Below are positions 1 through 6,150 of a stretch of 6,936 bases of DNA, piece after piece. A program made the position numbers and the translations under genes. The DNA comes from Clostridia bacterium (GTDB lineage Bacteria; Bacillota; Clostridia; Oscillospirales; Acutalibacteraceae): contig CAAGND010000241.1 in the NCBI GenBank assembly GCA_900771185.1, positions 1 to 6,936 on the forward strand, written 5' to 3'. The notes under the pieces are model-generated. The model saw nothing but the letters and a program-made list of their open reading frames with translations. It did no database searches and was not told where the DNA came from. Numbering within the stretch: the stretch's first letter is position 1; every line of letters begins with the position of its first letter.

Positions 1-782
1 CCCTTCGCCATATAATATGTCATGCTTATCGTGAAATAACGCCTGAACGCCTTGTTTCTGAAAACATCGCGGTATTCGTTGAGGGTTCCGCTGAAATTGA
101 GGGGAGGCACCTGCATATCAAGCGAGCTCGGTTCCTTTGTGCATTTGAAGGTGATGAGCAGCGGCAGTGAGAACCAGAGGCACAGCACCGCGCCGAAGAA
201 CATGAACTTCGGTCTTGACGCAGCGGACATCTCCATATCCGTAAAGCCCAGCGACAGGGACACGAGCAGGAAGGACGAAACCATTCCGACGGAATTCATT
301 ATATACTGAATAGAGTTATACTGCGTGCGCAGCGAATACTCCGGAGCCAGTTCCGGAAGCATCGCCGTATGCGGCACCGCGACAAGAGTATATGCCGTGT
401 TGTAGAGCATATACGCAAACATATAGTATAGCATGGTAAGCGTTGTGTTGCCGGTTGATGATATTCCGAAAGAGTTCCACAGGCAGAAATATGAAACGGC
501 TATCGGGATAACACCCCACAGCAGGTAACGCCTGTGGCGTCCGTATTTCGAGCGTGTGCGGTCGGTTATTATACCCATGAGCGGGTCCGTGAACGCATCC
601 CAAAAATGAGCCACCGCAATAACTATTCCCGCCTGATCAACCGTCAGCTTTTCAACCTCGGTCAGGAATGACAGGAAGTAGAGGGAAATTATGTATCCTC
701 CGCCGCCGAAAAGAATACTCGCGGAATTATATCCCAGCATCGGTCCTATTTTTTTGCCGAATTCAGAAAGTTTCTCTTTCAC
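1..782 (-). CDS. GPH-family (MelB-like) sugar:cation symporter, MFS superfamily, N-terminal part
   Basis: Partial gene; 260 codons are visible and the C-terminal part lies beyond the left edge. The family (glycoside-pentoside-hexuronide:cation symporters) imports sugars or glycosides across the cytoplasmic membrane with Na+ or H+. Residues 62-85 carry the family signature D-A-F-T-D-P-L-M-G followed by D-R-T-R-S-x-x-G-R. D62 and D66 match the two aspartates that bind the cation in E. coli MelB (D55, D59), so cation coupling looks intact. Hydrophobic stretches near residues 24-41, 51-67, 86-104, 115-140, 160-180 and 193-213 fit about six of the usual twelve helices. A second conserved patch, V-P-H-T-A-M-L-P-E-L, is at 136-145. 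The start is a GTG at 782-780 with AGGAG five bases upstream. The gene is divergent from glyQS, with its own promoter. The substrate cannot be assigned. The family call is secure. Confidence 0.9.
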   Translation of the reverse strand, partial: MKEKLSEFGKKIGPMLGYNSASILFGGGGYIISLYFLSFLTEVEKLTVDQAGIVIAVAHFWDAFTDPLMGIITDRTRSKYGRHRRYLLWGVIPIAVSYFCLWNSFGISSTGNTTLTMLYYMFAYMLYNTAYTLVAVPHTAMLPELAPEYSLRTQYNSIQYIMNSVGMVSSFLLVSLSLGFTDMEMSAASRPKFMFFGAVLCLWFSLPLLITFKCTKEPSSLDMQVPPLNFSGTLNEYRDVFRNKAFRRYFTISMTYYMAK

Positions 783-796
783 CCTATCTCCTCTTC
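783..796 (-). promoter_or_regulatory. Ribosome binding site supporting a GTG start for the symporter
   Basis: Read on the minus strand, GAAGAGGAGATAGG directly precedes GTG at 782-780, with AGGAG (792-788) five bases before the start codon. No ATG lies nearby in the same frame upstream. The first in-frame ATG downstream is residue 15, already inside the conserved N-terminal stretch. The GTG is therefore preferred. Confidence 0.8.
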
Positions 797-814
797 TCTT
801 TATTGATACTGTCA

Positions 815-844
815 ATTTTACTATAAACATCTCTTTTGTGTCAA
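815..844 (-). promoter_or_regulatory. Predicted sigma-A type promoter for the symporter gene
   Basis: On the minus strand a perfect -35 TTGACA (844-839) is followed after 18 bases by TAAAAT (820-815), five of six matches to the -10 consensus. It lies 32 bases upstream of the GTG start and points toward the symporter. A second TTGACA (815-810) has no acceptable -10 and was ignored. Motif match only; no transcript data. Confidence 0.6.
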
Positions 845-1044
845 CTCAAAGACGAAAATCCGGCATTTAACAAAAACTTTTTGCGTTTAAATGTGAAGAT
901 TTTTTAAACTTTTCATATCGATAGTTTGTTACTGTTTTAAATTTTATCCATCCTCAGCCGTTCTTTTTGGAGCTTTTGCACAGTCTGAGCGCCACCGCGC
1001 AAAAATGCATGAAAAGCGGGGGCAAAAAAGGCTTTCGGAGCGCC

Positions 1045-1073
1045 TTGACTTTTGGCATTTTTTAGATTATTAT
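1045..1073 (+). promoter_or_regulatory. Predicted sigma-A type promoter for glyQS and the downstream pump genes
   Basis: TTGACT (1045-1050), a 17-base spacer, and TATTAT (1068-1073) give five of six matches in each box at the ideal spacing. A transcript would begin near 1080, leaving a leader of roughly 28 bases before the ATG at 1108. The leader contains the ribosome binding site GAGGGGAG (1091-1098). No other promoter-like pair was found between here and oadA. Confidence 0.65.
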
Positions 1074-1107
1074 AGGCTACAATGAATAATGAGGGGAGTA
1101 GGCGCTT

Positions 1108-2490
1108 ATGCTAAATAATACCGAAAAAACCATGGAAAAAATCGTTTCTCTCTGCAAAAACAGGGGCTTTATTTTTGCAGGAAGTGAAATATACGGCGGT
1201 CTTGCAAACACCTGGGATTACGGCCCTCTCGGCGCCAGAATCAAGAATAATGTCAAGGATACCTGGAGAAAGAGATTCATTCAGGAGCGCAAAAACAGCT
1301 ACGAGGTTGACGCGGATATCCTGATGCATCCGAGAGTGTGGGAGGCAAGCGGTCATGTCGCCAGCTTCTCCGACCCGCTGCTCGACTGCAAGGAGTGCAA
1401 AATGCGCCACAGGGCAGACAGTCTCATAGAGGCCTTTGACCCCGACGCTCATCCCGACTCGATGACCAAGGAGGAGATGTTTGACTACATCAAGGCTCAC
1501 TCCATCCCCTGCCCCCACTGCGGCAAGCACAATTTCACGGACATAAGAGAGTTCAACCTCATGTTCCAGACTTTCCGCGGCGTCACGAACAACTCCAAAA
1601 GCGTAATCTATCTCAGGCCGGAAAACGCTCAGGGCGAATATGTGAATTACCTCAACGTTCAGCGTTCGATGCGTGCGAAGCTCCCCTTCAGCATCGGTCA
1701 GATAGGCAAGGCGTTCAGGAACGAGATAACTCCCGGCAACTTCACTTTCAGAACCATAGAGTTTGAGCAGATGGAGTTTCAGACCTTCTGCAAGGAAGGC
1801 ACCGACAACGAGCTGTATGACTATTTCAAGGAGTACGGCAAAAAATACTTTGAGGATCTCGGTATAGCGCCTGAGCATCTGCGCTTCCATGACCATGAGA
1901 AGCTCGCGCATTATGCCAAGGCGGCCTGCGACATTGAGTTCCTGTTCCCGTTCGGCTGGGGCGAAATCAACGGAACGCACAACAGAACCGATTTCGACCT
2001 GACCAGGCATCAGGAGTACAGCGGTCAGAAGATGGATTATCTTGACCCTGAGACCAACGAGAAATTTATACCTTATATTATAGAGTCCACCTACGGGCTT
2101 GACAGAACCGTCCTTGCGCTGCTGTGCGAGGCCTATGACGAGGAGATTATCGACGAGGAGAAGAACGACATGCGCGTTGTGCTTCATCTCCATCCGGTCG
2201 TAGCGCCCTATAAGGCTGCCGTTCTGCCTCTTTCAAAGAAGCTTTCAGAGGACGCCATGAAGGTCTATGACATGCTCTGCAAGAAGTTCATGGTGGATTT
2301 TGATGAAACCGGCTCCATAGGCAAGCGTTACCGCCGTCAGGATGAGATTGGAACCCCCGTCTGCGTAACCTTTGATTTTGATTCGCTTGAAGACAACTGC
2401 GTTACTGTCCGCGACCGCGACACCATGCAGCAGGAACGCATAGCCATATCCGACCTTGCGGATTATATCGCAAAGCGTTTGGAATTCTGA
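1108..2490 (+). CDS. glyQS: Glycyl-tRNA synthetase, single-chain (alpha2, type 2)
   Basis: Cytoplasmic class II enzyme that charges tRNA-Gly with glycine using ATP. At 460 residues it matches the one-subunit homodimeric type, not the split glyQ/glyS alpha2-beta2 type. The N-terminus has the family block G-S-E-I-Y-G-G-L-A-N-T-W-D-Y-G-P-L-G (25-42). Cysteine pairs C94/C97 and C135/C138 look like a zinc knuckle within the insertion. Motif 2 is F-R-N-E-I-T-P with downstream R-T-I-E-F-E-Q-M-E (203-223). Motif 3 is Y-G-L-D-R-T (329-334). Residues about 355-460 form the anticodon-binding domain, including G-K-R-Y-R-R-Q-D-E-I-G-T-P (405-417). The ATG at 1108 has GAGGGGAG nine bases upstream; a second ATG at 1132 also fits the family N-terminus but lacks a good binding site. 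No T-box leader is visible. The gene is also named glyS in some annotations. Confidence 0.96.
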   Translation: MLNNTEKTMEKIVSLCKNRGFIFAGSEIYGGLANTWDYGPLGARIKNNVKDTWRKRFIQERKNSYEVDADILMHPRVWEASGHVASFSDPLLDCKECKMRHRADSLIEAFDPDAHPDSMTKEEMFDYIKAHSIPCPHCGKHNFTDIREFNLMFQTFRGVTNNSKSVIYLRPENAQGEYVNYLNVQRSMRAKLPFSIGQIGKAFRNEITPGNFTFRTIEFEQMEFQTFCKEGTDNELYDYFKEYGKKYFEDLGIAPEHLRFHDHEKLAHYAKAACDIEFLFPFGWGEINGTHNRTDFDLTRHQEYSGQKMDYLDPETNEKFIPYIIESTYGLDRTVLALLCEAYDEEIIDEEKNDMRVVLHLHPVVAPYKAAVLPLSKKLSEDAMKVYDMLCKKFMVDFDETGSIGKRYRRQDEIGTPVCVTFDFDSLEDNCVTVRDRDTMQQERIAISDLADYIAKRLEF

Positions 2491-2500
2491 ATTTTGTGAA

Positions 2501-2519
2501 AGGGAGACTGAGATTTATG
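2501..2519 (+). promoter_or_regulatory. Ribosome binding site choosing the ATG start of oadA
   Basis: AGGGAG (2501-2506) precedes the ATG at 2517-2519 by ten bases. The longer in-frame reading from GTG 2496 would add seven residues (MKGRLRF), has no binding site of its own and would place the AGGGAG inside the coding region. The family N-terminus begins at the ATG (M-K-V-x-F-T-E-T-V-L-R-D), so 2517 is the start. Confidence 0.8.
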
Positions 2520-3896
2520 AAGGTCAATTTTACCGAAACCGTTCTCAGAGACGCCAACCAGTCGCTTATTGCGACCAGAATGCCCTTTGAGGACTTTGCG
2601 ACCGTACTTGATAAGCTTGATAAGGCGGGATACTATTCTCTTGAATGCTGGGGCGGAGCCACTTTTGACTCCTGCCTGCGCTACCTCAACGAGGATCCTT
2701 GGGAGCGTCTGCGCAAAATACGCAAGGCGTGCCCGAATACAAAGCTGCAGATGCTTCTCAGAGGGCAGAATCTTCTCGGATATAAGCACTATCCCGACGA
2801 TGTTGTGCGCATGTTTGTCAGAAAGAGTGTTGAAAACGGCATTGACATAATCCGTATCTTTGACGCGCTCAACGATTTGAGAAATATAGAGACCGCCGTT
2901 GACGAAACGATCAAATGCGGCGCTCACGCATCAGGCACCATCTGCTACACCATAAGCCCCATACACAACCTTGAGAGCTATGTCAAGCTCGCGAAAGAGC
3001 TTGAGTCCATGGGCGTGCAGTCCATATGCATCAAGGACATGGCGGGCATAATGGATCCTCAGGAGGCTTATGACCTCGTGAAAGCCATCAAGGAGAATGT
3101 AAAGCTTCCGCTTGTCGTTCACACCCATTCAACCACGGGGCTCGGCCCGATAACCCTGCAGAAGGCTGTTGAAGCCGGTGCGGATGTTATCGACACCGCT
3201 ATCTCATCATTCTCGGGCGGCACTTCCCAGCCCCCGACAGAGACCCTCGCCTATGTCTTCGCCAAAGAGGGCTATGAGGTGGATCTTGACACTGCGGTGC
3301 TCAAGGAAATCAACGATTTCTTCAAGCCCATCCGTGCAAAGGCACTTGAGAGCGGTCTGCTCAACCCCGTTGTTATGGCTACTGAGACTGATGCGCTCAA
3401 CTACCAGATACCGGGCGGAATGCTTTCAAACCTTGTCGCACAGCTCACGGCTCAGAACAAGCTCGACAAGCTTGACGAGGTTCTCGCCGAGACACCCAGA
3501 GTCCGTGAGGATCTCGGATATCCGCCCCTCGTAACGCCAATGAGCCAGATGGTCGGCGTTCAGGCCACCGCAAACGTGCTTGCGGGCGAGAGATACAAGA
3601 ACGTTTCAAAAGAGGTTCGCAACTATATCAAGGGTGAATACGGCAGAGCGCCCGGAAAAATAAACGAGGAGCTTTCCAAAAAGATTCTCGGAGATGAGCA
3701 GCCTGTCACCTGCCGCTATGCCGATCTTTTGGAGCCTGGCATTCCGGCCGCAAGAGAATATCTCGGCGACAGGGCGACCTGCGACGAGGACGTTCTCTCC
3801 TATATCGCGTTCCCCGCTCAGGCCGAGGCCTTCTTCGACAAGAGAGACGAAAAGAAAAAGAACACTTTCTCATACAGAATAGAAAAGCTCGACTGA
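2517..3896 (+). CDS. oadA: Oxaloacetate decarboxylase alpha subunit, carboxyltransferase without biotin domain
   Basis: Cytoplasmic carboxyltransferase of the Na+-pumping oxaloacetate decarboxylase: it moves the C4 carboxyl of oxaloacetate onto biotin, releasing pyruvate. The product is 459 residues. The TIM-barrel domain (about 1-290) shows T-E-T-V-L-R-D-A-N-Q-S-L (6-17), the block E-C-W-G-G-A-T-F-D (43-51), K-D-M-A-G (173-177) and V-H-T-H-S-T-T-G (201-208). D12, K173, H202 and H204 correspond to the metal ligands and carbamylated lysine known from V. cholerae OadA (D17, K178, H207, H209). Residues about 310-440 form the conserved PYC_OADA domain. The protein stops there; full-length OadA proteins near 590-600 residues continue into a biotinyl domain, which here is the gene at 4359. 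It begins 26 bases after glyQS and leads the pump genes. A pyruvate carboxylase B subunit is the main alternative, but the beta-pump context argues against it. Confidence 0.92.
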   Translation: MKVNFTETVLRDANQSLIATRMPFEDFATVLDKLDKAGYYSLECWGGATFDSCLRYLNEDPWERLRKIRKACPNTKLQMLLRGQNLLGYKHYPDDVVRMFVRKSVENGIDIIRIFDALNDLRNIETAVDETIKCGAHASGTICYTISPIHNLESYVKLAKELESMGVQSICIKDMAGIMDPQEAYDLVKAIKENVKLPLVVHTHSTTGLGPITLQKAVEAGADVIDTAISSFSGGTSQPPTETLAYVFAKEGYEVDLDTAVLKEINDFFKPIRAKALESGLLNPVVMATETDALNYQIPGGMLSNLVAQLTAQNKLDKLDEVLAETPRVREDLGYPPLVTPMSQMVGVQATANVLAGERYKNVSKEVRNYIKGEYGRAPGKINEELSKKILGDEQPVTCRYADLLEPGIPAAREYLGDRATCDEDVLSYIAFPAQAEAFFDKRDEKKKNTFSYRIEKLD

Positions 3897-3908
3897 CGGC
3901 ACACGCCG
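3897..3908 (+). other. Small hairpin in the oadA-oadG spacer
   Basis: CGGC (3897-3900), loop ACAC, GCCG (3905-3908) directly follow the oadA stop codon. The stem is only four base pairs and no T-run follows, so it is not a terminator. It could affect mRNA decay or be chance. It precedes the ribosome binding site of the next gene. Confidence 0.3.
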
Positions 3909-3935
3909 ATTACCGGAAAGGAAGGGTTCTAAGCT

Positions 3936-4313
3936 ATGTTTGACAACTTTGATATGAATGCCCCGCTCGGTGAAAAGCTCGTTTTCGCCCTCCAGGTAGC
4001 ATTCTTCGGAATACTCATGGTATTCCTCCTGCTCATAATTCTTGCCATATGCATCATGATAATCTCACGCGTTGTCAGGGCGGGAGAAAGCGTTTCGGCA
4101 AAAAAACACGCCAAGGGTGAACCGGAGGCCGGAGCGGCGGTGCCCGCCGAAGCCGTCACGGGAACTCCGCTGCCCGATTCACAGTCGGAGGGCTCTCTCG
4201 TTCTCACCGACGTTGACGAGCCGACAGCCGCCGTTATCATGGCAATAGTCAGCGAACAGAGCGGCATACCGCTCAACAGGCTGCTGTTCAAGTCCATAAA
4301 AAAAGTCGACTGA
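3936..4313 (+). CDS. oadG: Sodium-pump decarboxylase gamma-type small membrane subunit (OadG/MmdD-like)
   Basis: Small one-helix subunit of Na+-translocating decarboxylases, known in relatives to hold the soluble carboxyltransferase to the membrane pump and to aid assembly. The product is 125 residues. One strong hydrophobic helix spans about 17-44, followed by basic residues (R45, R48), which suggests the C-terminus is cytoplasmic. A low-complexity Ala/Pro/Glu linker covers about 57-90. A conserved tail, with T-A-A-V-I-M-A-I-V-S-E (97-107) and F-K-S-I-K-K-V (118-124), is like that of Clostridial OadG and methylmalonyl-CoA decarboxylase delta subunits. The ATG at 3936 is preceded by GGAAAGGAAGGG. 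It sits 39 bases after oadA and 45 before the biotin carrier gene. Assignment rests on topology, the tail and position between oadA and oadB, because this family is weakly conserved. Confidence 0.82.
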   Translation: MFDNFDMNAPLGEKLVFALQVAFFGILMVFLLLIILAICIMIISRVVRAGESVSAKKHAKGEPEAGAAVPAEAVTGTPLPDSQSEGSLVLTDVDEPTAAVIMAIVSEQSGIPLNRLLFKSIKKVD

Positions 4314-4319
4314 TATCTG

Positions 4320-4336
4320 CGGGCGCTCAAAGCCCG
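4320..4336 (+). other. Small hairpin in the oadG-biotin carrier spacer
   Basis: CGGGC (4320-4324), a seven-base loop, and GCCCG (4332-4336) form a five-base-pair GC stem just upstream of the AAAGGAAC ribosome binding site of the next gene. No T-run follows, so it is not a terminator. It might tune relative expression or transcript stability. Confidence 0.35.
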
Positions 4337-4358
4337 ACCCAGAAAGGAACGGTTATTA

Positions 4359-4751
4359 ATGAAATATATTGTCACGCTTAACGGCAAAAACTACGAGGTT
4401 GAGGTTGAGGAGACCGAGGCCGTAATCGTCGGCGTTACCGACGCCGCTCCCGTGGTGCCCGCAGCTCCCGCTGCCGCACCCTCACCCGCTCCCGCAGCGG
4501 CACCGTCCGCACCGGCCGCTCCGGCCTCCGCCGCAGACGGAACCAAGGTTCTTTCGCCAATGCCCGGCAACATACTCGCAGTCAATGTCTCTGTCGGAGC
4601 CGCTGTCAAGGCCGGCGATGTTCTGCTCGTGCTTGAGGCGATGAAAATGGAAAACGACATTGTCGCTCCCTGCGACGGAACAGTAAAACAGATCCTCGTT
4701 CAGAAGGGCTCGACCGTTGCCACGGACGATCTTCTCGCCGTAGTCGGTTAA
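4359..4751 (+). CDS. Biotin carrier protein of the decarboxylase (stand-alone biotinyl domain)
   Basis: Carries the covalently bound biotin that shuttles carboxyl groups from the OadA active site to the membrane beta subunit. The product is 130 residues. The N-terminal 28 residues (M-K-Y-I-V-T-L-N-G-K-x-Y-E-V) resemble the start of other Clostridial decarboxylase carriers. Residues about 29-59 are an almost pure Ala/Pro hinge, expected to be a flexible tether. Residues about 61-130 are a biotinyl-lipoyl domain, with S-P-M-P-G (66-70) and the biotinylation site E-A-M-K-M-E (93-98); K96 is the predicted biotinylated lysine. The domain ends flush with the protein. It corresponds to MmdC/GcdC-type subunits, and functionally to the C-terminal domain missing from the neighbouring OadA. 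Start at ATG 4359 with AAAGGAAC upstream. It is too short and lies in the wrong context for the acetyl-CoA carboxylase carrier accB. Confidence 0.92.
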   Translation: MKYIVTLNGKNYEVEVEETEAVIVGVTDAAPVVPAAPAAAPSPAPAAAPSAPAAPASAADGTKVLSPMPGNILAVNVSVGAAVKAGDVLLVLEAMKMENDIVAPCDGTVKQILVQKGSTVATDDLLAVVG

Positions 4752-4764
4752 AGGGGGAGCATAA

Positions 4765-5943
4765 ATGGACATACTTGAAATTCTCAAAGGCTTCTGGGAG
4801 AGCTCGGGGCTTGCCGTTCTCACATGGAGAGAGGGCGTCATGATCCTCGTATCGTTCGTTCTGCTCTACCTCGCCATTGCAAAAAAGTTCGAACCGCTGC
4901 TTCTGCTGCCCATCGCATTCGGCATATTGCTTGCAAACCTTCCGGGCGCGGGGCTTATGGATGACCCGACGGGCATTATAGACCCGCTGAGCACCACTGT
5001 GCGGGAGGGCGCACACTGGTATGACATCGGAATCCTGAGACTGATATATGCAGGCGTCAAGAGCAGCATATTCCCCTGTCTGATATTCATGGGCGTCGGT
5101 GCCATGACCGATTTCGGTCCGCTGCTTGCTAACCCCATGAGCCTTATCCTCGGCGCAGCGGCGCAGCTCGGCATCTATATTGCATTCATCATCGCCATAC
5201 TTTTGGGCTTCACTCCGCAGGAGGCGGCGGCAATAGGCATTATCGGCGGAGCTGACGGTCCGACTGCCATATTCCTTGCCTCAAAGCTCGCGGCGCATCT
5301 GCTCGCTCCAATCGCGGTCGCTGCATACTCATATATGGCGCTCATTCCCATCATTCAGCCGCCCATCATGAGGCTGCTCACCACAAAGAAAGAGCGCTCA
5401 GTTGAGATGAAGCAGCTGCGCCAGGTCAGTAAGACAGAGAAGATTATCTTCCCCGTTGTCGTGCTTGTTATCTGTGCCTTCATGCTCCCGTCAGTGGCTC
5501 CGCTTATCGGCATGCTCATGCTCGGCAACCTGTTCCGTGAAAGCGGCGTTGTTGACAGACTCAGCGACACCGCACAGAACGCACTGACAAACATTGTCAC
5601 CATCCTGCTCGGTGTCACTGTTGGCGCCACGGCAAACGGCCAGACCTTCCTCTCATGGCAGACGATAAAAATCGTCATTCTCGGTCTGACAGCTTTCATG
5701 TTCTCGACAGCAGGCGGCATCCTGCTCGGAAAGCTGATGTATGTCATCACCAAGGGCAAGGTCAATCCCCTCATCGGTTCGGCGGGAGTTTCCGCTGTTC
5801 CCATGGCGGCGAGAGTTGCCCAGTCCGAGGGACGCAAGGCCAACCCGACAAACTTCCTGCTCATGCACGCCATGGGTCCGAATGTTGCGGGTGTTATCGG
5901 CTCAGCGGTTGCGGCAGGCTATCTGCTTCTTCTGTTCGGTTGA
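4765..5943 (+). CDS. oadB: Na+-translocating decarboxylase beta subunit (carboxybiotin decarboxylase)
   Basis: Integral membrane subunit that decarboxylates carboxybiotin and couples this to Na+ export. The product is 392 residues, with many hydrophobic segments across its length. The hallmark G-G-A-D-G-P-T-A-I-F is at 161-170. Residues D164, Y190, N334, G338, S343 and R350 match, at a constant offset of 39, the functionally important D203, Y229, N373, G377, S382 and R389 of Klebsiella OadB, so the ion path looks intact. The segment N-P-L-I-G-S-A-G-V-S-A-V-P (334-346) is typical, as is the C-terminal H-A-M-G-P-N-V-A-G (368-376). Start ATG 4765 has GGGGGAG five bases upstream and lies 13 bases after the biotin carrier gene, so translation is probably coupled. 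It is the last gene of the unit, followed by a terminator. From sequence alone GcdB or MmdB cannot be separated from OadB; the oadA neighbour decides. Confidence 0.93.
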   Translation: MDILEILKGFWESSGLAVLTWREGVMILVSFVLLYLAIAKKFEPLLLLPIAFGILLANLPGAGLMDDPTGIIDPLSTTVREGAHWYDIGILRLIYAGVKSSIFPCLIFMGVGAMTDFGPLLANPMSLILGAAAQLGIYIAFIIAILLGFTPQEAAAIGIIGGADGPTAIFLASKLAAHLLAPIAVAAYSYMALIPIIQPPIMRLLTTKKERSVEMKQLRQVSKTEKIIFPVVVLVICAFMLPSVAPLIGMLMLGNLFRESGVVDRLSDTAQNALTNIVTILLGVTVGATANGQTFLSWQTIKIVILGLTAFMFSTAGGILLGKLMYVITKGKVNPLIGSAGVSAVPMAARVAQSEGRKANPTNFLLMHAMGPNVAGVIGSAVAAGYLLLLFG

Positions 5944-5965
5944 TATATAAGCTAATCAAATATCG

Positions 5966-6000
5966 CGCTCCCGGCTCATATGAGCCGGGAGCGGTTTTAT
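5966..6000 (+). terminator. Strong intrinsic terminator after oadB
   Basis: A perfect 28-bp palindrome spans 5966-5993, centred between 5979 and 5980. The arms read CGCTCCCGGCTCAT and its exact complement, giving a GC-rich stem of about 12 base pairs with a four-base loop. The run GTTTTATTAT follows at once (5994-6003). It starts 22 bases after the oadB stop. In the opposite direction there is no clear T-run, so it appears to act on plus-strand transcription only. Confidence 0.9.
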
Positions 6001-6095
6001 TATAATCAATCACTAAAAGTAAAAAAATTATTCTAATTTTGAAGCAATATATTTTCTTACATTCATTTAAGGATTTTACAAATCAGCAGTTTATG

Positions 6096-6124
6096 TTGAC
6101 TATCAACCTATAATTTTATATAAT
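6096..6124 (+). promoter_or_regulatory. Predicted sigma-A type promoter for rarA
   Basis: TTGACT (6096-6101), a 17-base spacer, and a perfect TATAAT (6119-6124) form a near-consensus promoter. Transcription would begin near 6131, giving a leader of about 20 bases that contains GGAAGGGGG (6135-6143), seven bases before the ATG. The spacer between the oadB terminator and this promoter (about 6001-6095) is AT-rich and shows no other feature. Confidence 0.75.
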
Positions 6125-6150
6125 ACTATATATTGGAAGGGGGCTTTTAT

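Larger units (their letters stand above)
783..1107. other. Divergent intergenic region between symporter and glyQS
   Basis: This 325-base stretch is AT-rich, especially 810-950, and holds no convincing gene. It contains a minus-strand promoter near its left end and a plus-strand promoter near its right end. A small near-palindrome, CAAAAACTTTTTG at 871-883, lies upstream of the symporter promoter and could be an operator, but it has only 6-bp arms and sits in A/T-rich sequence. From 960 to 1044 I see no RNA family, T-box motif, or hairpin followed by a T-run. The only short plus-strand frame (1005-1085) lacks a ribosome binding site. Confidence 0.6.

Noticed and set aside
52..309. 85-codon plus-strand frame at the left end
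   Set aside because: It is antisense to the GPH transporter, whose signature residues are clear on the minus strand.
1005..1085. Short plus-strand frame of 26 codons ahead of glyQS
   Set aside because: No ribosome binding site before its ATG, it overlaps the predicted promoter boxes, and the product has no recognisable feature.
1039..1106. Seven-base inverted repeat AGCGCCT/AGGCGCT flanking the glyQS promoter
   Set aside because: Arms are short and 54 bases apart; most likely chance, and the right arm is next to the start codon without forming a clear regulatory hairpin.
1111..2193. Long open frame of 360 codons on the minus strand inside glyQS
   Set aside because: It lies fully antisense to a gene with clear family motifs, its translation matches no family I recognise, and it is explained by codon bias of the sense strand.
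2496..2516. Upstream GTG start extending oadA by seven residues
   Set aside because: No ribosome binding site before it, and family N-termini begin at the ATG at 2517, which has AGGGAG upstream.
2491..2516. Possible promoter or terminator between glyQS and oadA
   Set aside because: The 26-base gap shows only a ribosome binding site; there is no stem with a T-run and no -35/-10 pair.
4391..5016. Overlapping minus-strand frames across the biotin carrier and oadB start
   Set aside because: They arise from the GC-rich Ala/Pro hinge and membrane segments read backwards; the plus-strand proteins carry diagnostic motifs.
5355..5873. 172-codon minus-strand open frame inside oadB
   Set aside because: Antisense shadow of a conserved membrane protein gene; low-complexity Ser/Met/Thr-rich translation and no ribosome binding site evidence.
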